From: Argyresthia goedartella
Lineage: Eukaryota; Arthropoda; Insecta; Lepidoptera; Argyresthiidae
DNA length: 64,000 bases
NCBI GenBank assembly: GCA_949825045.1
Contig: OX463809.1
Span: 5,049,501-5,113,500 of the forward strand
Direction of reading: 5' to 3'
Shown piece after piece: positions 20,880 through 32,110 of the stretch. Under the pieces are notes generated by a model, which saw nothing but the letters and a program-made list of their open reading frames with translations, was not told where the DNA came from and did not search any database. The position numbers were made by a program, and so were the translations under genes. Every line of letters starts with the position of its first letter. The stretch's first letter is position 1.

Positions 20880-22182
20880 ACTTGTTAAGACTCGAAGAAT
20901 ATTTATTGTCTTTTCGCATTTAGATGAACGGAACCAGATAATTTTGAGTCTAGGAATACGCCTAAGAATATAACAGAATTACGAACAGGGATAGAGGAAT
21001 TGTTTATTTTTAAATCTATATCAGTAATGTCCCTCTTCCTAGAAAACACTACCACAGTGCTCTTAGAAGCTGATAGATTGAGACCATTGGATAGCAGCTA
21101 AGCATTCAATGAGTTGAGAGAGACTTGCATTGACTCCCCAGCATTTTCAACACTTGAGCTAGGAATGTACAGACACAGATCGTCAGCATATTGTAAATTT
21201 TGTTTTAAAAATTTGTTTAAAATCGTTATTTAGGGAAGTATGAAGAGAAGCAGTATAAATATTATATAGTAGAGGACTGAGAACAGATCCCTGGGGGAGG
21301 CCTCTCCACACCGTACGGGGTTCAAAGCTCTCGCCAGGGATACGAAGTGAGATTGATCTGGACATAAGCAGACTGCAAATGCAGTTTCTCATTCTTACAG
21401 GGATGTTCAGCTGTTGTAACTTGTACCTGAGCACCGAAAGAAGTACATTGTCATAAGCAGCAGATATGTCCAAGAACACAGCTAGGACAGATTTTTTTTT
21501 TGGAGAAAGCTAGCCGAACATCAGTGATGAATATGCTAAGACTATCAGATGTACCGTAGCCTTTGCGAAAACCAAATTGAGATTGAGCAAGGATACCCTT
21601 AGACTCCACAAACCACTCCAATCGATTCTTAATGAGATGCTCTAGGGTTTTTGCCAAGACCGAGGACAGGGCTATAGGTCTATAATGATCAGCTACATCC
21701 GGGGACTTACCGCGTTTCAGAAGGGGGATAACGATTTGTTCCTTCCAAGAGTCTGGAACATAACCTGTATTATAAAAAATGTTCACAAGTTTTAACAGAT
21801 ACTCTAAAGCTGGCAGGCCTGCATTTGTTAGAAATGAATATGGGAATCCATCCATCCCAGGGGCTGAGTCGCGGACATGGGATAATACTGATTGAAGTTC
21901 TGCAATGGAAAATGAAGCATCCAAAGGGTCATTGATAGTAGGTAATGTATGGGAATTGCAAGATTCCTCTAGGAGAGGGACATAGTCAGGAGCCAATTTA
22001 TTAAGGAAATTTATAGCAATATGATGGGGGATGCGGGGAGAGTTATGATGAACACAACCCCTTCTATACCTGTTAATATAATGCCAAACCAAACTAGCTG
22101 GAGTTGATGGAGAAAGAGTGGAACAAAATCGTTTACACCCCTGGTATTTTTTCTTTCTAAAGAGACGTCTGGATCTAGCCAC
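20880..22182 (-). pseudogene. LINE B reverse transcriptase, frameshifted
   Basis: The frame 22182-21451 covers the RT fingers and palm start: VRDSAPGMDGFPYSFL, QIVIPLLKRGKSPDVADHYR and SQFGFRKGYGTSDSL. A frameshift at the T-run near 21490 leads to MFLDISAAYDNV and RGLPQGSVLSPLLYNIY (21479-21183). A second shift near 21200 leads to QYADDLCLYIP, the catalytic box. The thumb (VIFLGVFLDSKLSG) follows to about 20900. The enzyme would copy element RNA at the nicked target; here it is inactive. Confidence 0.85.
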
Positions 22183-22197
22183 TATTTTACGATAACT

Positions 22198-22768
22198 GTT
22201 TAATATTTATGCGTCGGAAACGCACCGGTTTTTTGTTGCGCGAATCGATCGCGAGTAATCGAGACATCACTAGCGAAAACGGACTAGCAGCTGTCACTCG
22301 TACCGGAACGAGATGTAAAATTGGAGGTTATCTTTCTCTTGGTCTTGTCTCATCGGGAGAATAACATGGCGGCTCGGGCCCCGTGGCATTGATGGTATTT
22401 CGGTGTACCAATTATCATACAGGCATCGGGCCTGGTCAGAGTGTTAATCTGCATCGTCGGGAAATAAGTAGATTCACGTCATCGGTTGAGTGATTTGTGT
22501 TGTGAAGCACATAGTCGTATCAGCGGCGACTCCACGTGCCGCCAGCAGCGCGCCGGCGACGGCGTCGGACAGCGACGGCAAGGATTCAATCCATATCCTA
22601 TCCCAACTGTGCCCCCTTTCCCGAATTCCTGTCTCGAATCGAGCCTTCGATCTCCTGTCTACGGTGACAAGGTAATAACAATTTCATGATTTCTTTTCTC
22701 TCACGTGCGGGCAAAGGCACATCCCCCTCAGGATTCCACGCCGTTCGGTAGGCGTGGGAAATTAATCA
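22198..22768 (+). mobile_element. SINE-like dispersed element, second copy
   Basis: This is related to the element at 5361-5955. Both share the 5' part (GATCGCGAGTAATCG, GACATCACTAGCG), the middle (CAGCTGTCACTCGTAC, CGTCGGGAAATAAGTAGATT) and the 3' hairpin CCACGCC/GGCGTGG. ATAACT flanks it at 22192-22197 and 22769-22774, a six-base target duplication. Removing it restores the LINE B frame between NLVSY and the following KIVARSRRLF. Confidence 0.8.
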
Positions 22769-22774
22769 ATAACT

Positions 22775-23587
22775 AACTAGGTTATCAACGGTCATAGCAG
22801 ATATGTAGATTACTTCAGCATTATTGCGAGCTTCGATTATTTCTGTACACTCTCTATCCCACCATGGTGGAGAAGAAACTTTTTCAGAAGCCGAGTTCTT
22901 AAGCGGGATCGATTCATCAGCAGCAGATGATATAGCGTTAGTGAATTGAGAGTAGCAATCAACATTGCCCTCATGAACATCAGGAAGAGAGCTGGTGAGT
23001 AGGCTAAGTTTATCAGAATAACCATCCCAGTTGGCTTGAGACACACGGTACTTTAATAAGGGGTTGAAGTCCCTGTGGGGGATGGATGATGGATGGGAAG
23101 TGGTCACTACCATGTGTAAGGTTCAACCAATGGCAGAAGATCAGGGAAGCCAGGTCTGGGGAACATAGTGACAAGTCAACACAGCTTTTGTTTTGATTTG
23201 GGGGAGTTAATCGTGTAGCTGAACCATCATTCAGCAAACATAGGTTTAAATCATCAAAGAGATCTACTAGGGCCCTACCAAAACTGTCGTTGCGAGGGGA
23301 ACCCCAAGCCGAGTGATGGCCATCAAAGACACCTAATATTAGATAAGGGGGGGGGGGGGGGTTAAAACCGAAAATATACGTCTTAAATCTGGAAGAAAGG
23401 TTAGATTAGGATGAGGGGTATATATGGAAAGAATAGAAATACCTTGAACAACAACGCCTACTACACTAATTTCATTGTTATGGGGGGGGAATAGGAATTG
23501 AAATAGGACAAACACAATTATTTACAAATAGGGCTGAACCGCCCCCACTGCCATCCTGCCTATCATCTCGGAAAGAGCAATAGCCGC
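22775..23587 (-). pseudogene. LINE B endonuclease, main part
   Basis: Reading leftward from 23587, the reverse strand gives DGSGGGSALFVNNCVC, GVFDGHHSAWGSPRNDSFG and THGSDHFPSI, the DGHH and SDH boxes of APE-like LINE endonucleases, then a linker SSPPWWDRECTEIIEARNNA. A run of 15 G at 23347-23361 lies between pieces and probably causes a frameshift. The N-terminal end is at 25813-25860, beyond the LTR insertion. Confidence 0.8.
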
Positions 23588-25812
23588 TGTAACGGCATAA
23601 CGGCTAAGGTCGAGCCACCGCTATCAGTAGCTACGATCGTCTATTCTACCTCCCCAAAAAGAGATGTCCCGATTCAGCTGTAAAATTTGTAAGTTAAGAA
23701 TGATAAGTCTGAATTTCTCGTTCGTTGAGAAGTTCGTTAGGCGTACAATAGTCGAGCGGAAGATTGGTTCAGGAATTTAGAGTTTCAAGTTAAGACAGAG
23801 AAGCATATATGTCCGCAAGCCGGTAATTCGCATCAGTTAGCGGTGTATTGCGCCAGATCGATCGTTGTTGTATTTGTGTGATGGTACCATTTATTTTTTT
23901 GTATATATGGGCGCTCGGAACTTCTTTTAGTGGTCGACCACGATTTGTAATATTTGTTTGGGATATCGTATAGATATCCGTCGTAGTTTTACGACGTGAG
24001 TACTCAATGATATTTCATGTGCTCGCTAGTAGCGGCTTGTGGTGGTTCCAATTATATAATTAGTTCACGGCAATAACGATCCGAAAAGACCGGTTTACAC
24101 AATTGCGATTTGATTTTCCGAAATGGGTTTGAACTAGCGGTTACCTCAAAAGGTCCGTAACGTTTTGAAACCTTCAACTCTGCGCAATTTGAGCTGGATG
24201 TTATCGAAACGTAGTCATTAGCGCTTTAGGAGATCTAACCCACACCATAGCGAAATGCATACTTCGGTAAATTCCGATCTATGAATTCCACTAGCCTCAG
24301 CACGTCCTCGACTGAGCCTAATCATATATATTTGACTCAGCCTACACATTAGACCTCCAGCGAAATTTACATTTAATTTAAAGATGCAACTTGAATCCAA
24401 CCTGACCCAAGGCAAAGCAAAACAACCTACCCGGTCCTAAACAATGAACTTTAGACTGTAATTTGATCTCTTCGCGCGTCCCCGACAACACTCAAATGTC
24501 AAAATATCAACAGGATAGGTTATCTGTGTTGACACCGGTTTAACTTTGTTCTGAATTTGTTATTTCCATCCGCGGAACCTCATCGATCAAACAGTCTCCC
24601 TATGCCCTGCCAACCTAGGTTTAGCCGCAACTAAACTCCTGTCTAGCCTAGTCTAAAATCCTAGTGTTATACCACGTCCATTATCGACACCACTCGAAAA
24701 TGGTTGAGTTTGATTTGAATGTGCTTGTATGTTTAATGACTGTGTGTGTGGGAATTTCAAAACTCGCTACTCGAAAGGAATGAGGAGAGGATTAGGCCGC
24801 GAATATCCTAAGAGCCAATCCAGGAACCCTATGGTGAAGGAAAAAGGAATTTAGGGTCGCTCCAAGCCCAGACTCAGACTCAGATCAGTTACCTACAAGT
24901 TCTTATCTAACGACCCAAGGATAGTTTTGGAATTTGGGGTAGGTTGATATAAAGGATAGGAACCGAGGTATATCTCGGCGCTTCAGACACTCACGAAAAT
25001 CCACTGTAACTTCGCAATCACAATTCGTATAGTTCAGACGCGTAAGACGGCAGACCAAAACTGTTTAGAATCGTGAAAGACGACTGTCACAGTAGTTAGA
25101 CGCTGAGACTGAATGCTCTCCCTTCCCCCGCAATCGTATTTATAGTCCCCACATGTCTGAAAAAAAAATGGCGTCCTTTGCGAACAGGCTCTGCCCAAGC
25201 GAAGCTTCTTATCACTAACTACACAGGGTCTAATTTCAACCATGCCATGCAGATCCGCCGTTCTACAAATTGTGTGTACGCATATTCACTATGATCAACA
25301 GTAGGTTATCACTCAAGTCATTCGGTACTGCCGATACACAGAATCTGTTGATCGCTGACCATAAAAGCTTGTTGCGATTAATTAAGCCTTCCCGACCGCT
25401 AGCGCGCTAGACAAAGATCACTAGAATGATATTCAGACTACTGATGTCAAACTCGTCATCTCATACCAAACAAACGCAATTGTATATTTGCAGTCAACAT
25501 AATAGCTTTCTCCGTATCGTTCCGTAATAACCTTCCATTATTTAGTTATTCATAGTTTATTCAGCGCGCAGCCAAATAGGCTCTGATCCCTACACATCTC
25601 GCAGGAATGCGACAAAAAACCCTGAACTGAACTCTGTTCCTGGAACCAACCCACGCGCTCGGCTCATTGTTTTTTGCTAACTTACCCTGAGCTACGCAAA
25701 ACCCCAAACGTTATATGAACCGATTCTCGTATTCAAAACAGCGCGGCGATGGGCTAGCCCTCTGTCACGCAAAATGAAGTATCAAATGTACTGACTCTCG
25801 TGTACCATTACA
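23588..25812. mobile_element. Putative solo LTR, 2.2 kb, flanked by CCGC
   Basis: The segment begins TGTAACGG and ends CCATTACA (TG...CA with inverted termini). It is flanked by CCGC at 23584-23587 and 25813-25816. Removing it with one CCGC restores the LINE B protein DLRGYCSFRDD exactly. It has no coding capacity and no internal direct repeat that I can see, so it reads as a long solo LTR. A TATAAAGG at about 24948 followed by TTCAGAC some 37 bases later could be its promoter on the plus strand. A non-autonomous element of another kind remains possible. Confidence 0.7.
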
Positions 25813-25916
25813 CCGCGCAGGTCAAAGCGTCTTCCTGGCTTAAGCCAGGTCTCCGTGATGGCAAAGACAAGAGGGGAATGTTTATTTATTAAAAAATTAT
25901 GTCATTTATTTTTAAT

Positions 25917-27347
25917 TCAACGCTTCTCGCGTTCCATTGAAGAATGGCCAGTGGAGCCATTGAAACGGTTTACAAATGAGAGGAGTTGTGAAGCTACGTG
26001 GTCAGGTATAGAATTGTTACTGGAAATCATTAAGGTGAGGAGTGACAGCAGTAATGATATAACATTATCTGCTGGAGAGGACTGAGTTTGAGATTGGCTT
26101 TGTAAAGCCCAACCATTCTGTGGTTCGGGGATTGTGAAAGAGTTAATAATGTTCTGATGAGATATCTTGTCATACCCGGACGGGGTGAATTTATTAGGTT
26201 TTGGGGATTTGAAGATAGTTTTTCTGTAGCCAGAAGAAGAAGGAGCAGAGAAAGGTGGAGAAGACTGGGTTTGGTAAGTTTGGGAGGCTGATACCTCCGC
26301 ATAGGACCTGTATGGAGAAGGGAAGCATTTAGATGATTCTTCATAAGATATGTTCTTCTCTGCCATAATAGTTTTAATGTTCTTTTGTCTTAATTGCTCC
26401 GGACAATCTTTACTTGTGGCCAAGTGATTGCCACAGCAAAAGAGACAAGATGGGTTCTTGTTGCATGAATCAGTAGTATGGTTTTCACCGCATTTCGAGC
26501 ACCTAGGCTTGGACCTGCACTTTGGTTTCGTGTGCCCATATCGGCAGCAGTTGAAGCATTGGTCTGTGGGGTATTGATACAGTTTCACAGGTAAGGATGT
26601 ATAACAAGCAAAAACTCTAGTAGGGAGCACTTGCCCATCAAAGGTGGCTATGACCGATTGGGTAGGTTTCCATTCCGATATATCCTGAGAAGTAACCTTC
26701 CGGTTAATTATTCGGACCTTCAGTATTTTTCCTATTCCATCGGGGACTTGAATGTTTAGTAGGACCTCTTCATCAGTCCAGTCCTGCGGGACATCACTTA
26801 TTACACCCATGCGGGTGATATTATAGGTGGGAATGCTGGCAATATATCCTTTGTCAAATAGTTTGGTACAGATCAAGAAGCAGTTAGCTTGCTCTGGTTT
26901 AGTGAACTCCACAGAGACTCTATTTCTCCCAACCCGCTTGATCCCATCAGGTTTGATACCAATAGTGTTACTGTTCATGAGAAACTTTCCGAACCTGACC
27001 GGGTGCATGGTAGATCCAGAACGTTCATCAGTATCGGATCGGGATACATGAACCAGGAAGGGAGCTTTATCGGAGGTCGAGTAACTCATTCTGCCAGTCC
27101 TTTTATGAATCTTATTTACTGGTGTTGATTTTTCGATTGCACTCGGGTCTTCAACACGGGGACGCTTAAGTTTCTTAGCCTGCCCATCACAAGCAATGTC
27201 CTCTGAGTCAGATGAAGATTTGTAATAATTATTATCGCTCACGGGCGAGAAAGGCGGAGCAGGGGGAGATGAGGCGTTGGAGGACCCATCGAATAACTCC
27301 TGGGAAGCTTCATTTTTGTCAGGGGGTTCAGTCTCAATTTCATCCAT
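25917..27347 (-). CDS. LINE B ORF1, Gag-like RNA-binding protein (intact)
   Basis: This 476-residue frame is open from ATG to stop. The first 110 residues are acidic and Ser/Pro-rich. An RRM-like region follows (about 125-235: KRVGRNRVSVEF, IPTYNITRMGVISDVPQDW, GIGKILKVRI). Three CCHC-type knuckles come at about 270-330: CFNCCRYGHTKPKC, CSKCGENHTTDSC and CLFCCGNHLATSKDC. The tail is Ser/Pro-rich. This is the Jockey-clade ORF1 layout; the protein coats element RNA and carries it to target DNA. ORF2 follows immediately downstream but is broken. Confidence 0.9.
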   Translation of the reverse strand: MDEIETEPPDKNEASQELFDGSSNASSPPAPPFSPVSDNNYYKSSSDSEDIACDGQAKKLKRPRVEDPSAIEKSTPVNKIHKRTGRMSYSTSDKAPFLVHVSRSDTDERSGSTMHPVRFGKFLMNSNTIGIKPDGIKRVGRNRVSVEFTKPEQANCFLICTKLFDKGYIASIPTYNITRMGVISDVPQDWTDEEVLLNIQVPDGIGKILKVRIINRKVTSQDISEWKPTQSVIATFDGQVLPTRVFACYTSLPVKLYQYPTDQCFNCCRYGHTKPKCRSKPRCSKCGENHTTDSCNKNPSCLFCCGNHLATSKDCPEQLRQKNIKTIMAEKNISYEESSKCFPSPYRSYAEVSASQTYQTQSSPPFSAPSSSGYRKTIFKSPKPNKFTPSGYDKISHQNIINSFTIPEPQNGWALQSQSQTQSSPADNVISLLLSLLTLMISSNNSIPDHVASQLLSFVNRFNGSTGHSSMEREKR

Positions 27348-27363
27348 GATTAAGGAATGTTAC

Positions 27364-27522
27364 TGTAAAGTAGTGTCATCAATACTTACTCTGTGGTCAT
27401 TGTGTGGGAAACTCGTCATCTGTCATTAAAAGTCAGTCCAATATACACTTTATTTCAAGTCACGTTTTACCGCTTACTTATTTTCCTATAATCCTAATTA
27501 TCTAAAGAACTATAACGTTACA
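27364..27522 (+). repeat. Gypsy-1 left LTR
   Basis: This starts TGTAAAGTAGTG and ends ACGTTACA. It matches 46578-46741 with a few substitutions and small indels (for example CTTACTCTGTGG against CTTACTCTTGTGG). It is short for a gypsy LTR. Confidence 0.9.
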
Positions 27523-27582
27523 TGGTGTCAGAATGATAAATAGACGTGTTAAATAAAAATAAATAAGTAAGAAAGTTGTAAA

Positions 27583-28389
27583 ATGGCTACTAACGACGCA
27601 GTATCAGGAATAAAGCCACCAGCTAACCTACAAATTGACTCCGATAAATCAACGAGCTGGAAAAAGTGGTTACAGCAATTTGAGTGGTATGGAATCGCTG
27701 TTCAATTAGATAAGAAGCCAGCCGAAGTCCAGGCAGCAACATTTATGGCAGTGATAGGTTCAGAAGCGATCGAAATATACAATAGTTTCAACCTCAGCGA
27801 CGCAGACAAAAACGACCTGCAAATCATAAAAGACAAGTTCGAAGAGTACTTCGCACCGAAGATGAACATATCGTTTGAAAGATATATATTTTTCAAGATT
27901 GAACAATACGAAGATGAACAATTTAACGAATTTTTAACCAGGATAAAAACTCAAGCAAGTAAATGTGAATTTGACAAATTGTTTGACGAAATGCTTAAAG
28001 ACAAGATAGTGTTTGGAATCAGATCGAACCAAGTAAGAGAAAAATTGTTAACAGAAGACAAACTCGACTTGAACAAAGCTATAACAATCTGTAAAACCAG
28101 TGAACAAGCCACTAAACAACTCGACGAGTTTGAGGGCAAAAACAAAGCAGTCAAAGTGTTGGCTGTGAGAAATAAAGGTAAAACTACACTACCCAAAAAT
28201 AAACAAAATGAGTATTTTGACTGCAAGAGATGTGGTACAAACCATAAACGCAGAGAATGTCCTGCATTTAACAAACCATGTACTAAGTGCAATATAAATG
28301 GACAATTTGCTAAAATGTGCCGCACTAAGAACAAATACCACAAAAATAGAGTGAATACATTAGAAGAAAACTCAAGTAGTGGAAGATGA
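27583..28389 (+). CDS. gag: Gypsy-1 Gag
   Basis: A 268-residue open frame begins shortly after the primer-binding site. It has a capsid-like helical region (SWKKWLQQFEWYGIAVQL, EEYFAPKMNISFERYIF, CEFDKLFDEMLKDKIVFGI) and two zinc knuckles near the end (CKRCGTNHKRREC and CTKCNINGQFAKMC). This is the usual Gag of the insect gypsy group with a retrotransposon_gag domain. Pol is in the +1 frame and overlaps the Gag end, so a +1 (or -2) shift would be needed. Confidence 0.85.
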   Translation: MATNDAVSGIKPPANLQIDSDKSTSWKKWLQQFEWYGIAVQLDKKPAEVQAATFMAVIGSEAIEIYNSFNLSDADKNDLQIIKDKFEEYFAPKMNISFERYIFFKIEQYEDEQFNEFLTRIKTQASKCEFDKLFDEMLKDKIVFGIRSNQVREKLLTEDKLDLNKAITICKTSEQATKQLDEFEGKNKAVKVLAVRNKGKTTLPKNKQNEYFDCKRCGTNHKRRECPAFNKPCTKCNINGQFAKMCRTKNKYHKNRVNTLEENSSSGR

Positions 28390-29311
28390 GGTGTACATAT
28401 CAGCTATAGGTACTGGAGAAAAGAAAGACTGGACAGAAAAAATACAAGTGGGAAACATGAAATTCATTGCCAAACTAGATACAGGAGCACAATGTAATGT
28501 TTTACCAAAACATTTAATGATCAAAGCAAAGGCAAGTTTGAAACCAAGCCGAACCAAAAATTTAATAAGTTACACAGAAGATAAAATGGCAGTTCTAGGT
28601 GAAGCAGAGCTTCATTGTAAAATAAAAAACGAATAAAATGTGATTATATTCAAGGTGGTTAAAGAAAAAGTTACACCTATCCTAGGACTCGATACCTGTG
28701 AAAAATTGGAGCTTATTGCAAGAGTGAAAACACTGAAAGAATGTGAAAGCAAAGATGACATTTTCGAAGGCTTAGGCTGTTACAAAGATTATGAATATGA
28801 TATTGACCTAATTGACAATCCAAAACTCGAAATTAAACCGTCAAGAAGAATTCCACATGCTATAAGAGATGAGGTAAAACAAGAACTGGACCGAATGGTG
28901 AAATTAGATGTCATTAAACCAGAAACGGAGCCTATCCCTGCGGTAAGTCCTATGGTTATTGTTAGACGAAAAGGCAATATAAGAATCTGTATAGATCCAT
29001 CAGATGTCAACAAAAACATACTGAGACGTCATTTTCCACTTACTACTATAGAAGAAATTTCAGCTGATATTAAAGGCTCTAAATTATTTGCTTTATTAGA
29101 TTGCACAAAAGGATTCTGGCAGATTAAACTTTCAGAAAGAACACAAAAAATTCTGACTTTTGCTACCCCATGGGGAAGATATTCTTTCAAGAGACTACCG
29201 TTTGGAGTATCATCAGCACCTGAAATATTCCAAGAAATTTTAACTAATTTACTCAGTAAATTTAAAAATGTGAGGGTATCAATTGATGACATTTTTATTC
29301 ATGCAAAATGT
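28379..29311 (+). pseudogene. pol: Gypsy-1 Pol, protease and RT palm (first part)
   Basis: The protease motif KLDTGAQCNVLP lies near the start. A TAA at 28634-28636 interrupts the frame, which continues in the same register. RT segments follow: EPIPAVSPMVIVRRKGNIRI, LFALLDCTKGFWQI, RLPFGVSSAPEIFQ. The catalytic box reads VSIDDIFIHAK, with Ser where Tyr or Phe is expected before DD. LINE C is inserted directly after HAKC. The frame resumes at 37522. Confidence 0.85.
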
Positions 29312-30677
29312 GATTCCCCTCCCCAAAACGTCCAATCCCGCCTCCTTTAAAGTTTTCCGTCCCATTTCTATTCTGCCTATCCTCTCCAAAGTTCTGGAAT
29401 CAATTGTTCACTCCCAACTCTCCTCCTACCTTTCCTCAAAAATGTTACTGAATCCCCACCAATCAGGTTTCAGGCCGGGTCACAGCACTACCACAGCACT
29501 GCTCAAAGTCACTGACGACATTCAATTAGCTATGGATCAAAAGCAGCTTACGGTCCTTACACTGCTTGATTTCAGTAGCGCCTTCAACTGCGTCGATTTC
29601 GATATACTAGTTGAAATTTTAAAGTCACTTTATGTCTCCTCGCACTCTGCTCGCTGGTTTGACTCCTACCTGAGAGATCGCCAGCAACGCATTAAGTCTG
29701 AGGAGATCTCAACGGACTGGTGTGATCTCTCCGCAGGTGTTCCGCAGGGAGGAATCCTTTCTCCTCTCCTCTTCTCGGTATTCATTAACTCCATCTCTGA
29801 CGTTCTTACCTCTTCTTATCATCTGTACGCAGATGACCTTCAAATATATCGGCACTTCTCTCCGTGTGATGTGAATCTGACAGTAGAGGCGTTGAACGCT
29901 GATCTCGATAACATCAGGAAATGGGCTACCTCATATGGTCTGCTTGTCAACCCGGGCAAATCGCAGGCCATGATTTTGGGTACTCGTCACTCTCATAACC
30001 TAGTTCAGAAAATGCCCGTCGACCCTATAGTGTATGATGGTAACATAATTTCATACAGCGAGAAGGCCAAGAATCTTGGAGTTGTATTTGATAAATTGTT
30101 GTCCTGGTCGCCCCATGTTTGTGAGGTCAGCAGACGAGTCTTTGCGTCATTTCACTCCCTACGGAGATTGCAGCACTTCCTGCCGCAGCAGACTAAAATT
30201 ACCCTTGCCCAGTCCCTCCTACTACCTTTAATCGACTATGTGGATGTTTGCTGGATCGGTGCGAACGAAGAACAACTGAACAAACTCGAACGACTTCAAA
30301 ACCTCGGGATTCGGTTTGTCTTCGGGCTGCGCAAGTATGACCATGTCTCACATTATCGCAAGGAGTTGGGGTGGCTTCCGATCCGATTTCGTCGTGATAT
30401 GCACGTTCTCTCCTATCTGTTCAACATTTTGCGAAATCCCCGCTACCCCTCATATCTTCGAGAACGTTTCGAGTTTATTTCCTCCAGGCATAGCAACCGG
30501 AGATCCCACACGATGTCTCTTCTTTCTACTCCTCGGCATAACAATGCCGCTTACAAACACTCGTTTAGGTTAACGGCGATCCGACTGTGGAACGCACTTC
30601 CCTGCGCTATTAGAGATAGTCCCTCAATTTTCACTTTTAAGACAAGATTGAAAGAGCATTTCCTTTCTCTTTCGTGA
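29312..30677 (+). pseudogene. LINE C reverse transcriptase (5'-truncated, frame open)
   Basis: From the insertion junction to the stop at 30675-30677 the frame is uninterrupted. Landmarks are FRPISILPILSKVLES, LLDFSSAFNCVDFD, GVPQGGILSPLLFSVFI, the catalytic YHLYADDLQIY, and the thumb and C-terminus KNLGVVFDKLLSW...LERLQNLGIRFVFGLRK...LWNALPCAIRDSP. This is a CR1/Daphne-like ORF2 without its endonuclease and RT start. The open frame begins a few bases upstream in Gypsy-1 by chance. It is 5'-truncated, so not mobile. Confidence 0.85.
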
Positions 30678-30704
30678 TAGGTACTTTTATATATGTATAT
30701 ATAA

Positions 30705-31144
30705 TGTAAAAACGCCGCCCACTATTTGAGATCCCGGTGTATCGATGAAGAAATTAAAACCGCCAAGCACTTTCAAACACTGTATTCGGACTTCAGCTCT
30801 GCAAGTTACAACGGTCAACACAGGAATGGGCGCGCGCCTCGCAACACAACTCCTTTTATAGATGAAGTTGGCGCGCTTGTCAAAGTTGGCGCGCATGGCA
30901 GTTGTGTACGCGAGTTGCCGCGTTTTAACAAATTGGATGTAATTCAACTAAAACTAGAAACTACTACTTTAATTTAATCACTATGCAATTAATACAGCAA
31001 TAATAACTACAATATAACAACAAGATAATTGTCTAGATATTTTATATTGTTCGCGCGCATTTAGTCTTGCGCGCGAACACGATTTACAGCCATGTTTTGA
31101 ACGGATTGATATTTCAACACTATTAGGTAACTAAAAAGCTAACA
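30705..31144 (-). repeat. Gypsy-2 3' LTR
   Basis: The plus strand reads TGTAAAAACGCC at one end and AAAGCTAACA at the other. It includes GCGCGC-rich motifs and a small palindrome (TTCGCGCGCA with TGCGCGCGAA, near 31051-31078). Its partner is 36803-37242. A purine-rich AGGAAGGCCGAG on the minus strand abuts it at 31145. Confidence 0.9.
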
Positions 31145-31491
31145 CTCGGCCTTCCTGATCATTCACGTCTCGTGAACTGTTAAGCATTTTACAATTAAAT
31201 TAAAATAAATTATCCAAATTAATATTTCTAAACACAAATTAGGTTATCAGTTACAGTTCGAATATACAAATTTAATTTAATAAATTTTTACTTACTTAAT
31301 TTATTTCCTTATGAACTCTATTTACTTATTAACCTTCATTAAATCTACATGAGAGTTTTATACAATAAACCATAATCATAATCTCTAAATAATGTATTAT
31401 GGGTAACTAAATATTAACATTCTGCATTGATAGCGTGAATTCACATTCACTTATGTAAATCAACCATATTACATAGTATTCACCTGATCAA

Positions 31492-31900
31492 GTGGAATCA
31501 CATCCTCTTATAAATATTTCATATATGTGAACTCTCATTCACATCTCAACAAACTAAATAAAATCACATTTATTTAGTTTATACGTATATAAGTGGAATC
31601 ACATCCTCTTGTAATAATTTAATATGTGAACTCGCATTCACATCTCAAAAAAACTAAGTAAAATCACATTCACTTAGTATATGCATCAATAAGTGGAATC
31701 ACATCCTCTTGAAATCATCTAATATGTGAACTCTCATTCACATCTCAACAAACTAAGTAAAATCACATTCACTTAGTTTATACATCAATGAGTGGAATCA
31801 CATCCTCTTGTAATCATTTAATATGTGAACTCTCATTCACATCTCAATAAACCAAGTAAAATCACATTCACTTAGTTTATACTTACATGAAAAGAAGGGG
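31492..31900. repeat. 100-bp tandem repeat in Gypsy-2 3' region
   Basis: Four full units start with GTGGAATCACATCC at 31492, 31593, 31693 and 31792, and a partial fifth lies near 31895. Each unit also contains TGTGAACTCTCATTCACATC and AAATCACATTCACTTAG, so ATCACAT/ATTCAC motifs recur about every 30-35 bases. The array sits between the pol stop (32111) and the 3' LTR. Smaller related motifs flank it from 31430 to 32035. Confidence 0.9.
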
Positions 31901-32110
31901 AATCACATCCCCAACTAAACAACAGCATATCAACTCATCACTCTCTTGTGAAATCACAATCACTTAATTACTATATTATGTGAAATCACATCCACATGTC
32001 AGTCTCCTCACAGTCTGAAATTACATTCACGTCCATTTAAATCAGCTACAAACTCTGTGCAATCTATACTTATTGGCTCTATATGACAACAGTCTAACTC
32101 ATAATAAACG

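Larger units (their letters stand above)
20871..27354 (-). mobile_element. LINE B, Jockey-like, host of the large nest
   Basis: On the minus strand, ORF1 (27347-25917) is followed by an endonuclease start (VFAITETWLKPG at about 25860-25820), more endonuclease (23587-22775) and RT (22182-20880). Two insertions interrupt it, at 22198-22768 and 23588-25812; removing each with one copy of its target duplication restores the protein frame. The 3' end beyond the RT thumb is missing at 20870. The 5' leader is cut at 27359 by Gypsy-1 and probably resumes at 46747-46880. Confidence 0.85.

Noticed and set aside
24218..25243. Small minus-strand frames inside the 2.2-kb element
   Set aside because: No recognisable motif; the element reads as non-coding LTR.
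31430..32040. Possible CRISPR-like array
   Set aside because: Units are directly tandem with no unique spacers, the genome is eukaryotic, and the array is inside a retrotransposon.
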